The position numbers and the translations under genes are program-made. Below, piece by piece: positions 55,387-64,000 of a stretch of DNA of 64,000 nucleotides. Positions within the stretch are counted from its first letter, which is position 1; each line of letters begins with the position of its first letter. Under the pieces are notes generated by a model. It was not told the origin of the DNA, did not search any database, and worked only from the letters and a program-made list of their open reading frames with translations. Origin of the DNA: Stutzerimonas stutzeri RCH2 (GTDB lineage Bacteria; Pseudomonadota; Gammaproteobacteria; Pseudomonadales; Pseudomonadaceae); NCBI RefSeq assembly GCF_000327065.1, contig NC_019936.1, positions 2,435,001 to 2,499,000 on the forward strand, read 5' to 3'.

Positions 55387-57887
55387 TGCGCATGCCCAAA
55401 GCCCGCCTGCTCGCCCTGGCTTATCGCCAGCTGCTGCGTGACGCCCGAGCGGGCGAGCTGCGCGTGCTGTTCTTTGCCCTTGTGGTGGCGGTCGCTGCAA
55501 GCACCGCGATCGGTTATTTCGGTGCACGTCTGAACGATGCGATGCTGCTGCGTGCCAGCGAGTTCCTCGGCGCCGACATGGTACTGAGCGGAAGCGCGCC
55601 CGCCTCGCCGGAGCAGATCGAAGCAGGCAAGCAGCTGGACCTCGATCACGCACAGGTTGTCGAGTTCTCCAGCGTTATCGCGACCGAGCAGGATCTGCAG
55701 CTTGCCAGCGTCAAGGCAGCCAGCAGCAGCTATCCGCTGCGAGGCACGCTGCGTAGTGCAGCGCAACCTTACGAGGCCGAACAGCCAGGCCAGGGCCCTG
55801 CGCCCGGCGAAGCCTGGGCCGAAGCTCGGCTGTTTGCGGCCTTGGAACTGCAGATCGGCGACAGCATCGAGGTCGGCAGCAAACTGTTGCGCCTGACCCG
55901 TGTGCTGACCTACGAGCCGGATCGCGTCGGCGACTTCTATAGCCTGACGCCGCGCGTGCTGATGCACCTGGATGATCTGGAAGCAACGGGCGTCGTGCAG
56001 CCCGGCAGCCGCGTTCGCTATCGTGAGCTGTGGCGCGGCGAGACGGCGACGCTGGCGGCCTATCAGCAATCGATCCAGGCCGGACTGCAGGCACACCAGC
56101 GCATCGAAACGGCCAATGACAGTAATCGACAGATCGGTGGTGCGCTTGGCCGCGCGGAGCGTTACCTGAACCTGGCCAGCCTCGCCGCGATCCTGCTGGC
56201 TGGCGTCGCGGTCGCCCTCTCCGCTGCCCGCTTCGCCACACGCCGCTTCGACGCCAGCGCACTGCTGCGCTGCCTGGGATTGTCACGCAATGACGCCCTG
56301 CTCTTATACACGCTGCAACTTGCCATGCTCGGCGTGTTGGCCAGCCTGGCAGGCGCCCTGCTTGGCTGGGCAGCGCAGCACGGACTGTTCTTTCTTCTGC
56401 GCGACCTGCTGGCGCAGGAGATTCCGCCCGGTGGCGTCTGGCCTGCTGCAGCGGGCATTGCCACTGGTCTGGTAGCGCTGGCCGGCTTCGCCCTGCCGCC
56501 ATTGGCTGCGCTGGGTCGTGTGCCGCCGCTCCGCGTGCTGCGCCGCGACATGCTGCCCGTACCGCCGAGTGCCTGGCTGGTGTACGGCACCGCGATCTTC
56601 GCCCTCGGCCTGATCATGTGGCGCCTGAGCCTCGATCTGAAGATCACGCTGGCCCTGCTTGGCGGCGGCCTGCTCGCCACGCTGCTGCTGGGCGGCTTGC
56701 TACTGCTCGGCCTGAAGGGGATGCGCCGTCTGTTGGCCGGAGCCTCGTTGAGCTGGCGTCTCGGGCTTGGGCAACTGTTGCGCCACCCATTGGCCGCAGC
56801 CGGACAAGCCCTTGCCTTCGGCCTGATCCTGCTGGCTATGGCATTGATAGCCCTGCTACGTGGCGAGCTGCTCGACACCTGGCAGGACCAGCTCCCCGAC
56901 AACGCACCCAATCACTTCGTGCTCAACGTGCTTCCCGCCGAGAAGGATGCCTTTGCCGAGCGTATCGCGGCGCTTTCCAATCACGCCGCCTCCTTGTATC
57001 CGGTGGTGCCGGGCCGGCTTATTTCCATCAACGACGAGCCGGTCCGCCAGTTGGTCAGCAAGGAATCCCAGGGCGAACGCGCGATCCGCCGAGACCTGAG
57101 TCTGACCTGGGCGGCCGACCTGCCGAAGGACAACCACCTGGTTGCCGGGCAGTGGTGGACTGAGCGGAAGGCGACGGACCTTCCCGGCGTATCCGTCGAG
57201 GCCGAGCTCGCCGAAAGCCTGCAATTGAAACTTGGTGATCGCCTTTCGTTCACCATCGGCGGGCTGACCCGCGAAGCCAGCGTCACCAGCCTGCGCGAGG
57301 TCAACTGGGACAGTTTCCAGCCAAACTTCTACATGATTTTCGAGCCCGACACGCTCGAGGGAATGCCCGCGACCTACATGACCAGCTTTCACCTGCCGCC
57401 CGGCAAGGAGCGCGAATTGGTGGAGCTGGCTCGCGCGTTCCCCTCGGTCACGCTGTTGCAGGTCGAGGCGCTACTGGCTCAGTTGCGCAGCATTCTTGCG
57501 CAGGTGTCGCTGGCGGTGGAGTACGTGCTGCTGTTCGTCCTGGCGGCCGGACTGGCGGTTCTGTTCGCCGGCCTGCAGGCAACGCTGGATGAACGCATTC
57601 GCCAGGGCGCGCTGCTGCGGGCCCTCGGTGCGGAACGTCGACTCCTGCTACGCGCGCGTCGCGCCGAGTTTGGCCTGCTGGGCGCCGCCAGTGGCCTGCT
57701 GGCCGCGCTCGGTTGCGAGCTGGTTAGCGCTCTGCTTTATCACTACGCATTCGACTTGCGCTGGCAGCCGCATCCCTGGTTGCTGGTATTGCCGCTGATC
57801 GGCGCCTTGCTGGTGGGTGGTGCCGGGCTGATCGGTACACGCCGAGCACTCAATGCCAGCCCGCTGACCGTACTGCGCGAGAGCTGA
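55383..57887 (+). CDS. YbbP-type ABC permease (FtsX/MacB family)
   Basis: 834 residues. An N-terminal helix (about 25-45), a large periplasmic domain, membrane clusters around residues 260-430 and 450-500, a second periplasmic domain and final helices near 710-830 form the duplicated FtsX layout. The transported substrate is unknown. In many bacteria YbbAP is linked to TesA, as here, suggesting lipid-related or envelope work. Two adjacent ATGs exist. Confidence 0.9.
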   Translation: MMRMPKARLLALAYRQLLRDARAGELRVLFFALVVAVAASTAIGYFGARLNDAMLLRASEFLGADMVLSGSAPASPEQIEAGKQLDLDHAQVVEFSSVIATEQDLQLASVKAASSSYPLRGTLRSAAQPYEAEQPGQGPAPGEAWAEARLFAALELQIGDSIEVGSKLLRLTRVLTYEPDRVGDFYSLTPRVLMHLDDLEATGVVQPGSRVRYRELWRGETATLAAYQQSIQAGLQAHQRIETANDSNRQIGGALGRAERYLNLASLAAILLAGVAVALSAARFATRRFDASALLRCLGLSRNDALLLYTLQLAMLGVLASLAGALLGWAAQHGLFFLLRDLLAQEIPPGGVWPAAAGIATGLVALAGFALPPLAALGRVPPLRVLRRDMLPVPPSAWLVYGTAIFALGLIMWRLSLDLKITLALLGGGLLATLLLGGLLLLGLKGMRRLLAGASLSWRLGLGQLLRHPLAAAGQALAFGLILLAMALIALLRGELLDTWQDQLPDNAPNHFVLNVLPAEKDAFAERIAALSNHAASLYPVVPGRLISINDEPVRQLVSKESQGERAIRRDLSLTWAADLPKDNHLVAGQWWTERKATDLPGVSVEAELAESLQLKLGDRLSFTIGGLTREASVTSLREVNWDSFQPNFYMIFEPDTLEGMPATYMTSFHLPPGKERELVELARAFPSVTLLQVEALLAQLRSILAQVSLAVEYVLLFVLAAGLAVLFAGLQATLDERIRQGALLRALGAERRLLLRARRAEFGLLGAASGLLAALGCELVSALLYHYAFDLRWQPHPWLLVLPLIGALLVGGAGLIGTRRALNASPLTVLRES

Positions 57888-57926
57888 AGCGCTACAATCG
57901 GCGCTTTTCAAAAGGTCTCGAAGCCC

Positions 57927-58424
57927 ATGAGCCGCTACCGCCCGCCCCGCCCAGCCGGCACGCCGCTGATCACACCTGAAGGCGAAGCCCGGCTGCGCGC
58001 CGAGCTGCACGAGCTCTGGCACGTCAAACGTCCGCAGGTGACCCAGTCAGTCAGCGAAGCGGCGGCACAGGGCGATCGTTCGGAGAACGCCGAATACACC
58101 TATGGCAAGAAGATGCTGCGCGAAATCGACAGTCGTGTACGTTTTCTGACCAAGCGATTGGAAAAGCTAAAAGTCGTCAGCGAGCGCCCAAGCGATCCAA
58201 ACAAGGTGTATTTCGGCGCCTGGGTGACGCTGGAGGATGAAGACGGTGAAGAGGCCCGCTATCGAATCGTCGGCCCCGATGAACTCGACCTGCGCCAGGG
58301 GCTGATCAGCATCGATTCTCCGCTCGCGCGTGCTTTGGTGGGCAAAACGCTTGATGCGGAGGTTCAGGTGCAGACGCCTACTGGCAACAAACTCTGGTAC
58401 GTAGTGGCCATCGACTACCCATGA
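57927..58424 (+). CDS. greB: transcript cleavage factor GreB
   Basis: 165 residues. The N-terminal coiled coil carries the acidic tip and the basic signature [20 protein letters not shown] typical of GreB; the C-terminal FKBP-like domain ends WYVVAIDYP. It rescues backtracked RNA polymerase by stimulating cleavage of the transcript. It lies 39 bases after the permease gene. Confidence 0.96.
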   Translation: MSRYRPPRPAGTPLITPEGEARLRAELHELWHVKRPQVTQSVSEAAAQGDRSENAEYTYGKKMLREIDSRVRFLTKRLEKLKVVSERPSDPNKVYFGAWVTLEDEDGEEARYRIVGPDELDLRQGLISIDSPLARALVGKTLDAEVQVQTPTGNKLWYVVAIDYP

Positions 58425-59670
<1,246 letters not shown>

Positions 59671-59691
59671 CCCTTCATCAACTCATGTACC

Positions 59692-59718
59692 AAGGCCGGG
59701 ATCGATGACCCCGGCCTT
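59692..59718 (+). terminator. hairpin between lipA and lifO
   Basis: AAGGCCGGG, nine-base loop, CCCGGCCTT, a perfect nine-base stem 22 bases after the lipA stop. No T-run follows, so it may attenuate rather than end transcription. Confidence 0.55.
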
Positions 59719-59735
59719 CACCGCTGGGCACTTTC

Positions 59736-60758
59736 ATGAGCCGATACATTCTTTTGCTGGTACTGGCCGTTGGGCTAAGCCTGACCATCATCCTGAGCCG
59801 ATCCGCCACCGCACCGACTCCAGTCGCTGAGCAACCCCCTCCTGCCTCGTCGACGCCCTCGGCAAGCACCGCGCCGCTCGGCCAAGCAGCAGTGAGCAAA
59901 CCGCAGCCGCAGGTATCGGCCAGGTTACCCACGTCATTCCAGGGCACCCAGGTCGATGGCCATTTGCGAGTGGACGCTGCTGGCAACCTCATCGTCGGAG
60001 CCGAGATCCGCCAGCTTTTCGATTACTTTCTAGCAGCGATCGGCGAGGAGCCGCTCAAAAACAGCATCGAGCGGTTGCGCCGCCACATCACCGCAGAACT
60101 GGCGGAGCCCGCCCGCGGCCAGGCACTGTCAGTTCTCAACCAATACCTGAGCTACAAGCGGCAACTACTTGAATTGGAAGCCTCTTATGCCCGCGCACCG
60201 GACCTGTCGGCATTGCGTCAACGGCTGCATGCAGTTCAAGCGTTGCGCGCACGCGTGCTCGATCCCGTGGTTCACCAAGCCTTCTTTGCACTCGACGAGG
60301 CCTATGATCGTTTCAGCCTGGAGCGCCTGGCGATTCGCTTCGATTCCGGATTGGACAGTGACGCCAAGGGCCGCGCCGTCGATCAGCTGCGTGCCGGACT
60401 GCCTGCTGAGCTGCAGGAGTTGTTGATGCCACAGCTGCAGACCGAGCTGCGTGAGCAGACCAATGCACTCGTGCAAAGCGGCGCCGGGCCTGAGCAAGTC
60501 CGGCAGCTACGGCAACAGCTGGTAGGCAGCGCTGCAGCCGACAGGCTCGATGCACTGGACCGCCAGCGCCAGCAGTGGCAGCAGCGCGTCACGACCTACC
60601 AGCAGGCACGGGCGAACATCGAGGCCTCTCGCGGCTTGGACGAGATCGAGCGTAAAGCCGCCATCGAACGACTGGAGGAGCAGCATTTCAACGCCAGCGA
60701 GCGCCTGCGCCTGCTCGCCGTCGCTCAGCAGAGGCAAGTTGGTGACGCGGAACGCTAG
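59736..60758 (+). CDS. lifO: LifO, lipase-specific membrane-anchored foldase
   Basis: 340 residues. One N-terminal membrane anchor (4-22), a Pro/Ala/Ser-rich spacer to about residue 65, then an all-helical chaperone domain. The diagnostic motif [14 protein letters not shown] corresponds to the RxxFDY(F/C)L element of lipase foldases. It folds LipA in the periplasm. The stop overlaps the convergent transglycosylase by 4 bases. Confidence 0.95.
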   Translation: MSRYILLLVLAVGLSLTIILSRSATAPTPVAEQPPPASSTPSASTAPLGQAAVSKPQPQVSARLPTSFQGTQVDGHLRVDAAGNLIVGAEIRQLFDYFLAAIGEEPLKNSIERLRRHITAELAEPARGQALSVLNQYLSYKRQLLELEASYARAPDLSALRQRLHAVQALRARVLDPVVHQAFFALDEAYDRFSLERLAIRFDSGLDSDAKGRAVDQLRAGLPAELQELLMPQLQTELREQTNALVQSGAGPEQVRQLRQQLVGSAAADRLDALDRQRQQWQQRVTTYQQARANIEASRGLDEIERKAAIERLEEQHFNASERLRLLAVAQQRQVGDAER

Positions 60759-62170
60759 TTGGCCGCGGTCTTGCGGTCAGCCTCCAGCAGATAGCGCTCG
60801 CGGTGGTAGGCCAGGTAGTACTTGTTGACGCTGTTGACGTAGCCCACCACACCCATGCCGACGGTTTCCATGGCGATACGCTCAACCTGAAAGAACCACT
60901 GGTCCGGATTGAGGCCACGTCGACGGGCCTCGGCGCGCATGCTCTGCACCCGCTGCGGCCCGAGGTTGTATGCCGCGAGAATGAAGGCCATGCGCTCACG
61001 CTCATTCAGCCGCGGGCTGGCGAAGTGGTTGCGACGGATATTCGCCAGGTACTTCGCGCTGGCCTGCACATTATTGTCCAGCTGTTGAATGTTGCTTACG
61101 CCCATCGCGCGGGCTGTGGCGGGCGTTACCTGCATCAGCCCGGTCGCGCCGCCGGCTCCCTTCGCAGCCGGGTTCAGCGTGGACTCCTTGAATGCCAGCG
61201 CAGCAAGGTTCAGCCAATCCAGTTCGATCTGCTCGGCGTAGCGCTGCAGGGTTGGCCTAACCTTTTCCAGACGCTGCCGACCAAGCCGATCAAGGGGATA
61301 TTGCACCTTGTACAGACGCCGGTAGACGCGTTCGAAAGCCGCATCCTGGTTGGCCGGCAAGGCAAAATCCTTGAGAAAGCGGTCCGCGCTAGCCCGCAGC
61401 ATGCTGGCGTCCTTGCGTACGAACCAGTGCATGCTGGCCTTGTCGCCCAGACTCAGGTTCTGCTCGATACGCAGTTTCGGCATCACCTTGGCCCAGCGCT
61501 GCGCGATGGTCTGCTCGACCACGGTCGCCGGGTAGACGCCGGCCTGCACCATCTCCAGCACATCTTCGACCGCCAGCGTCGGATCGACCCATTCGACTAC
61601 GATGGGCGCCAGCTTGCGCTCCATGAGCTGCTTGTTCAGCCGCGCCAATGCCGGCCCCGCGGCGCTACCCGGCGGCAAGGCAAGGCTGCGACCGGAGAGC
61701 TGTTCCAGACGCTGATAGCGCGGCCCACCTTGGCGGCCGACCAGCACCAGCGACACGTCGCGAACCACCGGTCTACTGCGACTGATGCCTTTCATGCCGG
61801 CGAGCGGCAGCAGTTCACCGGGTGCAACCAGATCGCCTTCGCCGCGCTGCAGCGCGCCGAGCAACTGATCCTTGGCTTTGGGAATGATCTTGAGGGTGAT
61901 CGACTTTCCGGAGGCGGCATCGCGATTCAGGTGTTGCTCGAACGCGCGCAGCCGCGCGTACTCGACCCCAATCGCCTCGCCCTTGATCTCACCGGAGCTG
62001 TTACGGCTCTGGTTGACCAGCACCCGCAACACGCCACTGCGGCGAATTTCGGCCAGATCACGTACCTTGTCGGTCGATTGCCAGACCTCTGGCCCGGCCA
62101 CGCGCGCGCTCGCCAACCCCGGCAGGAAAGCCAGCAGCAGGCAGAACAGAAGTGGCAGCAATCGTGGCAT
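60755..62170 (-). CDS. MltF-family membrane-bound lytic transglycosylase
   Basis: 471 residues. Signal peptide about 1-22. Residues about 40-265 are a solute-binding-like regulatory domain ([15 protein letters not shown]). The C-terminal SLT domain has the catalytic Glu in [13 protein letters not shown] with [14 protein letters not shown] and AYNLGPQRV. It cleaves peptidoglycan with formation of anhydromuramyl ends. The locus matches the second MltF paralogue (MltF2) of P. aeruginosa. Confidence 0.92.
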   Translation of the reverse strand: MPRLLPLLFCLLLAFLPGLASARVAGPEVWQSTDKVRDLAEIRRSGVLRVLVNQSRNSSGEIKGEAIGVEYARLRAFEQHLNRDAASGKSITLKIIPKAKDQLLGALQRGEGDLVAPGELLPLAGMKGISRSRPVVRDVSLVLVGRQGGPRYQRLEQLSGRSLALPPGSAAGPALARLNKQLMERKLAPIVVEWVDPTLAVEDVLEMVQAGVYPATVVEQTIAQRWAKVMPKLRIEQNLSLGDKASMHWFVRKDASMLRASADRFLKDFALPANQDAAFERVYRRLYKVQYPLDRLGRQRLEKVRPTLQRYAEQIELDWLNLAALAFKESTLNPAAKGAGGATGLMQVTPATARAMGVSNIQQLDNNVQASAKYLANIRRNHFASPRLNERERMAFILAAYNLGPQRVQSMRAEARRRGLNPDQWFFQVERIAMETVGMGVVGYVNSVNKYYLAYHRERYLLEADRKTAAN

Positions 62171-62341
62171 CGAGAACGCACCGGTCTGAAGACGCAGAGA
62201 ACGCTAACGCGGTGCTCCCTGCCCGCAAAGGTGGCAAAGCCTCTCACAGGTCGCGCCTTTGCGCCAGTTTCGGCTCTAAACTGGTTTAAATATACACTTT
62301 ATCTTATTGATTTAAATAGGCTTTATGTTTTCGAGGTCTTC

Positions 62342-63148
62342 ATGCAACTGATCGACATCGGGGTCAACCTGACTCATCCAACGTTTGCCGCTAATCCGGC
62401 CGCGGTGGTCGAGCGTGCCAAGGCGGCAGGCGTGGTGCAGATGGTGCTTACCGGAACCAGCCTTGCTGAAAGCGAAGCGGCCCTCGGGCTCTGTCGGGAA
62501 CTGGATGAATCCGGCCAACGGCTGTTCAGCACCGCTGGGGTGCATCCACACGATGCCAGCCAGTGGTCGACCGACAGCGCCGGCCAGTTGCGCGGTCTGC
62601 TACGCGAACCGCCGGTGCGGGCGGTTGGCGAATGCGGCCTGGACTTCAATCGCGATTTCTCACCCCGCCCGCAGCAGGAGCGTGCACTGGAAGAACAGTT
62701 GCAGCTGGCCGTCGAGCTGCAGCTTCCAGTCTTCCTCCACGAGCGCGATGCCAGCGAGCGCCTCGCGGCTATCCTGCGACCGTTCCGCGACCACCTCAAA
62801 GCCGCCGTGGTGCACTGCTTCACTGGCGAGAAGGCGGCGCTGTATGCCTATCTCGATCTTGACCTGCATATCGGCATTACCGGCTGGATCTGCGACGAGC
62901 GCCGCGGCACGCACCTGCACCCGCTGGTGAGAGACATTCCCGAGGGGCGGCTGATGCTGGAAAGCGACGCCCCCTACCTGCTGCCTCGCAGCCTGCGGCC
63001 GAAGCCCAAAAGCGGCCAGAACGAACCGGCCTATCTGCCGGAAGTCCTGCGCGAAGTCGCGCAGCATCGTGGCGAAAGCGCTGATCAACTGGCTGAACAC
63101 ACGACCCGCTGCGCCCGCTCATTCTTCGGCCTGCCTGACCTCGACTGA
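62342..63148 (+). CDS. TatD-family metal-dependent hydrolase/DNase
   Basis: 268 residues from ATG at 62342. The metal-site motifs are [38 protein letters not shown] and ESDAPYLLP, in TIM-barrel order. TatD-type proteins act as 3'-5' exonucleases in DNA repair and RNA quality control. It is divergent from the transglycosylase gene, with an AT-rich promoter gap (62270-62335). Confidence 0.93.
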   Translation: MQLIDIGVNLTHPTFAANPAAVVERAKAAGVVQMVLTGTSLAESEAALGLCRELDESGQRLFSTAGVHPHDASQWSTDSAGQLRGLLREPPVRAVGECGLDFNRDFSPRPQQERALEEQLQLAVELQLPVFLHERDASERLAAILRPFRDHLKAAVVHCFTGEKAALYAYLDLDLHIGITGWICDERRGTHLHPLVRDIPEGRLMLESDAPYLLPRSLRPKPKSGQNEPAYLPEVLREVAQHRGESADQLAEHTTRCARSFFGLPDLD

Positions 63149-63254
63149 TTCGCAAAATCTGCTCAAGCTCTGCGAACCGCGGCCGTTAATTGTTAGTCGC
63201 GCCGCAGAGCGCTTTTGCCGCGCCCCGGCAACCTCCTATAGAAGAAGAGCAGTC

Positions 63255-64000
63255 ATGGCCGTCTGGATTCGCGATCTGTCGCTCAAGTACAAATTCTGGG
63301 CACTCAACATGGTGACCTTCGTCATCGCCTTGTTGCTGGTGCTCTATGCCGTGCAGTTGGAACAAACCGCCCGCAGTGCCGACGCCCAGCTGGCTGCGCA
63401 GGCGCGCGCTTCGCTGCTGGCCGCCTGGCCGGATTCCGCCGCGCTGCCACAAGCGCCGGATCTGCTGCTGTTCCAGGCAAACCAGCGCGCGTCGATCGAG
63501 GGCAAGCCAGTGGCCGACAGAGGTTGGACCGCCCTCACCCACGACCGCCTGTTCGCCAATAATCCAATGGTCGGAGCGCAGGTTGTCGCCCGCACCGATG
63601 GCTCCAGCATTGCGGTACTGGCGCGCACGCCGAGCGTGATGCAAGTGCTGGGACAGCACTTTTTCAGCTACGCCACTGCAGTCGCCGTGCTGATGCTTGG
63701 TCTGCTCGCCGCCTCCCAGCTGCTGATCCGCTTTCTGCTAAGCCACCTCAATACGCTCAAGGACGTCATGCTGCATGTCGAGCGCAGCGGCGATCTGCAG
63801 GCACGGGTACCGCTGGACAGCCGCGACGAAGTCGGCCAGATGGCCAGCGCGTTCAACGCCATGCAGGGCGGCTATCAGCGCGTGGTCAGCACCGTTGCCC
63901 AGGCCGCAGCCCGTCTGGACGAAGGTGCCAGCCGCCTCGCCACGAGCATGAACGACGTGCACAAGGGTATGCGCGGGCAACAGGGCGAAACCGATCAGGC
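63255..64000 (+). CDS. methyl-accepting chemotaxis protein, N-terminal part (runs off the window)
   Basis: 248 codons, no stop before the window end. A membrane helix near residues 14-35 is followed by a short periplasmic sensor domain (about 36-135), a second helix (about 137-160) and a HAMP domain (about 160-215) with RVPLDSRDEVGQMASAFNAM. The signalling domain lies beyond the window. The ligand is unknown. The place after the TatD gene matches PA2867. Confidence 0.92.
   Translation, partial: MAVWIRDLSLKYKFWALNMVTFVIALLLVLYAVQLEQTARSADAQLAAQARASLLAAWPDSAALPQAPDLLLFQANQRASIEGKPVADRGWTALTHDRLFANNPMVGAQVVARTDGSSIAVLARTPSVMQVLGQHFFSYATAVAVLMLGLLAASQLLIRFLLSHLNTLKDVMLHVERSGDLQARVPLDSRDEVGQMASAFNAMQGGYQRVVSTVAQAAARLDEGASRLATSMNDVHKGMRGQQGETDQ

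Noticed and set aside
60803-62341. Long plus-strand extension upstream of the TatD gene, opposite the transglycosylase
   Set aside because: The MltF-type protein on the minus strand has catalytic motifs. TatD homology begins at the ATG at 62342, so the upstream part is antisense noise.

Overview
The window reads as a chromosomal segment of a GC-rich denitrifying pseudomonad, most like the Pseudomonas stutzeri (Stutzerimonas) group. This rests on recognisable Pseudomonas gene blocks (lon-clpX-clpP-tig, crfX-cmpX-sigX-oprF, lipA-lifO, oprI with its L,D-transpeptidase) and on a nitrite/nitric oxide reductase cluster. Species assignment is inference. Synteny statements are made from memory of the P. 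aeruginosa PAO1 map.

Layout. 1-4.8 kb: protein quality control, all on the minus strand (lon 5' part, clpX, clpP, tig). 4.9-11.5 kb: a six-gene minus-strand denitrification operon read nirK, a 41-residue membrane ORF, norC, norB, norQ, norD. NirK has an extra N-terminal cupredoxin domain and NorC an extra C-terminal cytochrome c domain. 12.1-13.7 kb: a TSUP-family exporter and its GntR regulator with a clear inverted repeat. 14-15.4 kb: an unrecognised membrane protein. 15.5-15.9 kb: tRNA-Leu, tRNA-His and tRNA-Arg. In P. aeruginosa the tRNAs and folD lie close to tig, so the intervening 9-10 kb looks like an accessory insertion beside the tRNA cluster.

16-31.5 kb: folD, cysS, glnS, ppiB, lpxH, miaE, a universal stress protein with an ANR-type promoter, a DUF1289 protein, acnB with an unusual structured leader, oprF-sigX-cmpX-crfX, cmaX and rraA. 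31.6-35 kb: ppsA and its divergent regulator ppsR. 35-41.9 kb: the methylcitrate operon prpR-prpB-prpC-acnD-prpF, with two matching operators at the regulator promoter. 42.1-45.2 kb: a retropepsin-like / 7-TM transglutaminase-like / ATP-grasp ligase operon, a coherent but poorly understood system. 45.2-52 kb: pabB, thrH, cysH, cysB, a PanE-like reductase, DAHP synthase and a small acetyltransferase.

52.4-64 kb: a block that in PAO1 sits elsewhere (the PA2853-PA2867 region): oprI with its likely cross-linking L,D-transpeptidase, tesA, a YbbA/YbbP-type ABC system, greB, the secreted lipase lipA with foldase lifO behind a good sigma-54 promoter, an MltF-type transglycosylase, a TatD nuclease and the start of a chemoreceptor.

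Functionally most of the window is core metabolism and envelope biology. The accessory or unusual parts are the fused-domain denitrification operon with its unannotated small membrane protein, the acnB leader, and the protease/transglutaminase/ligase triad.
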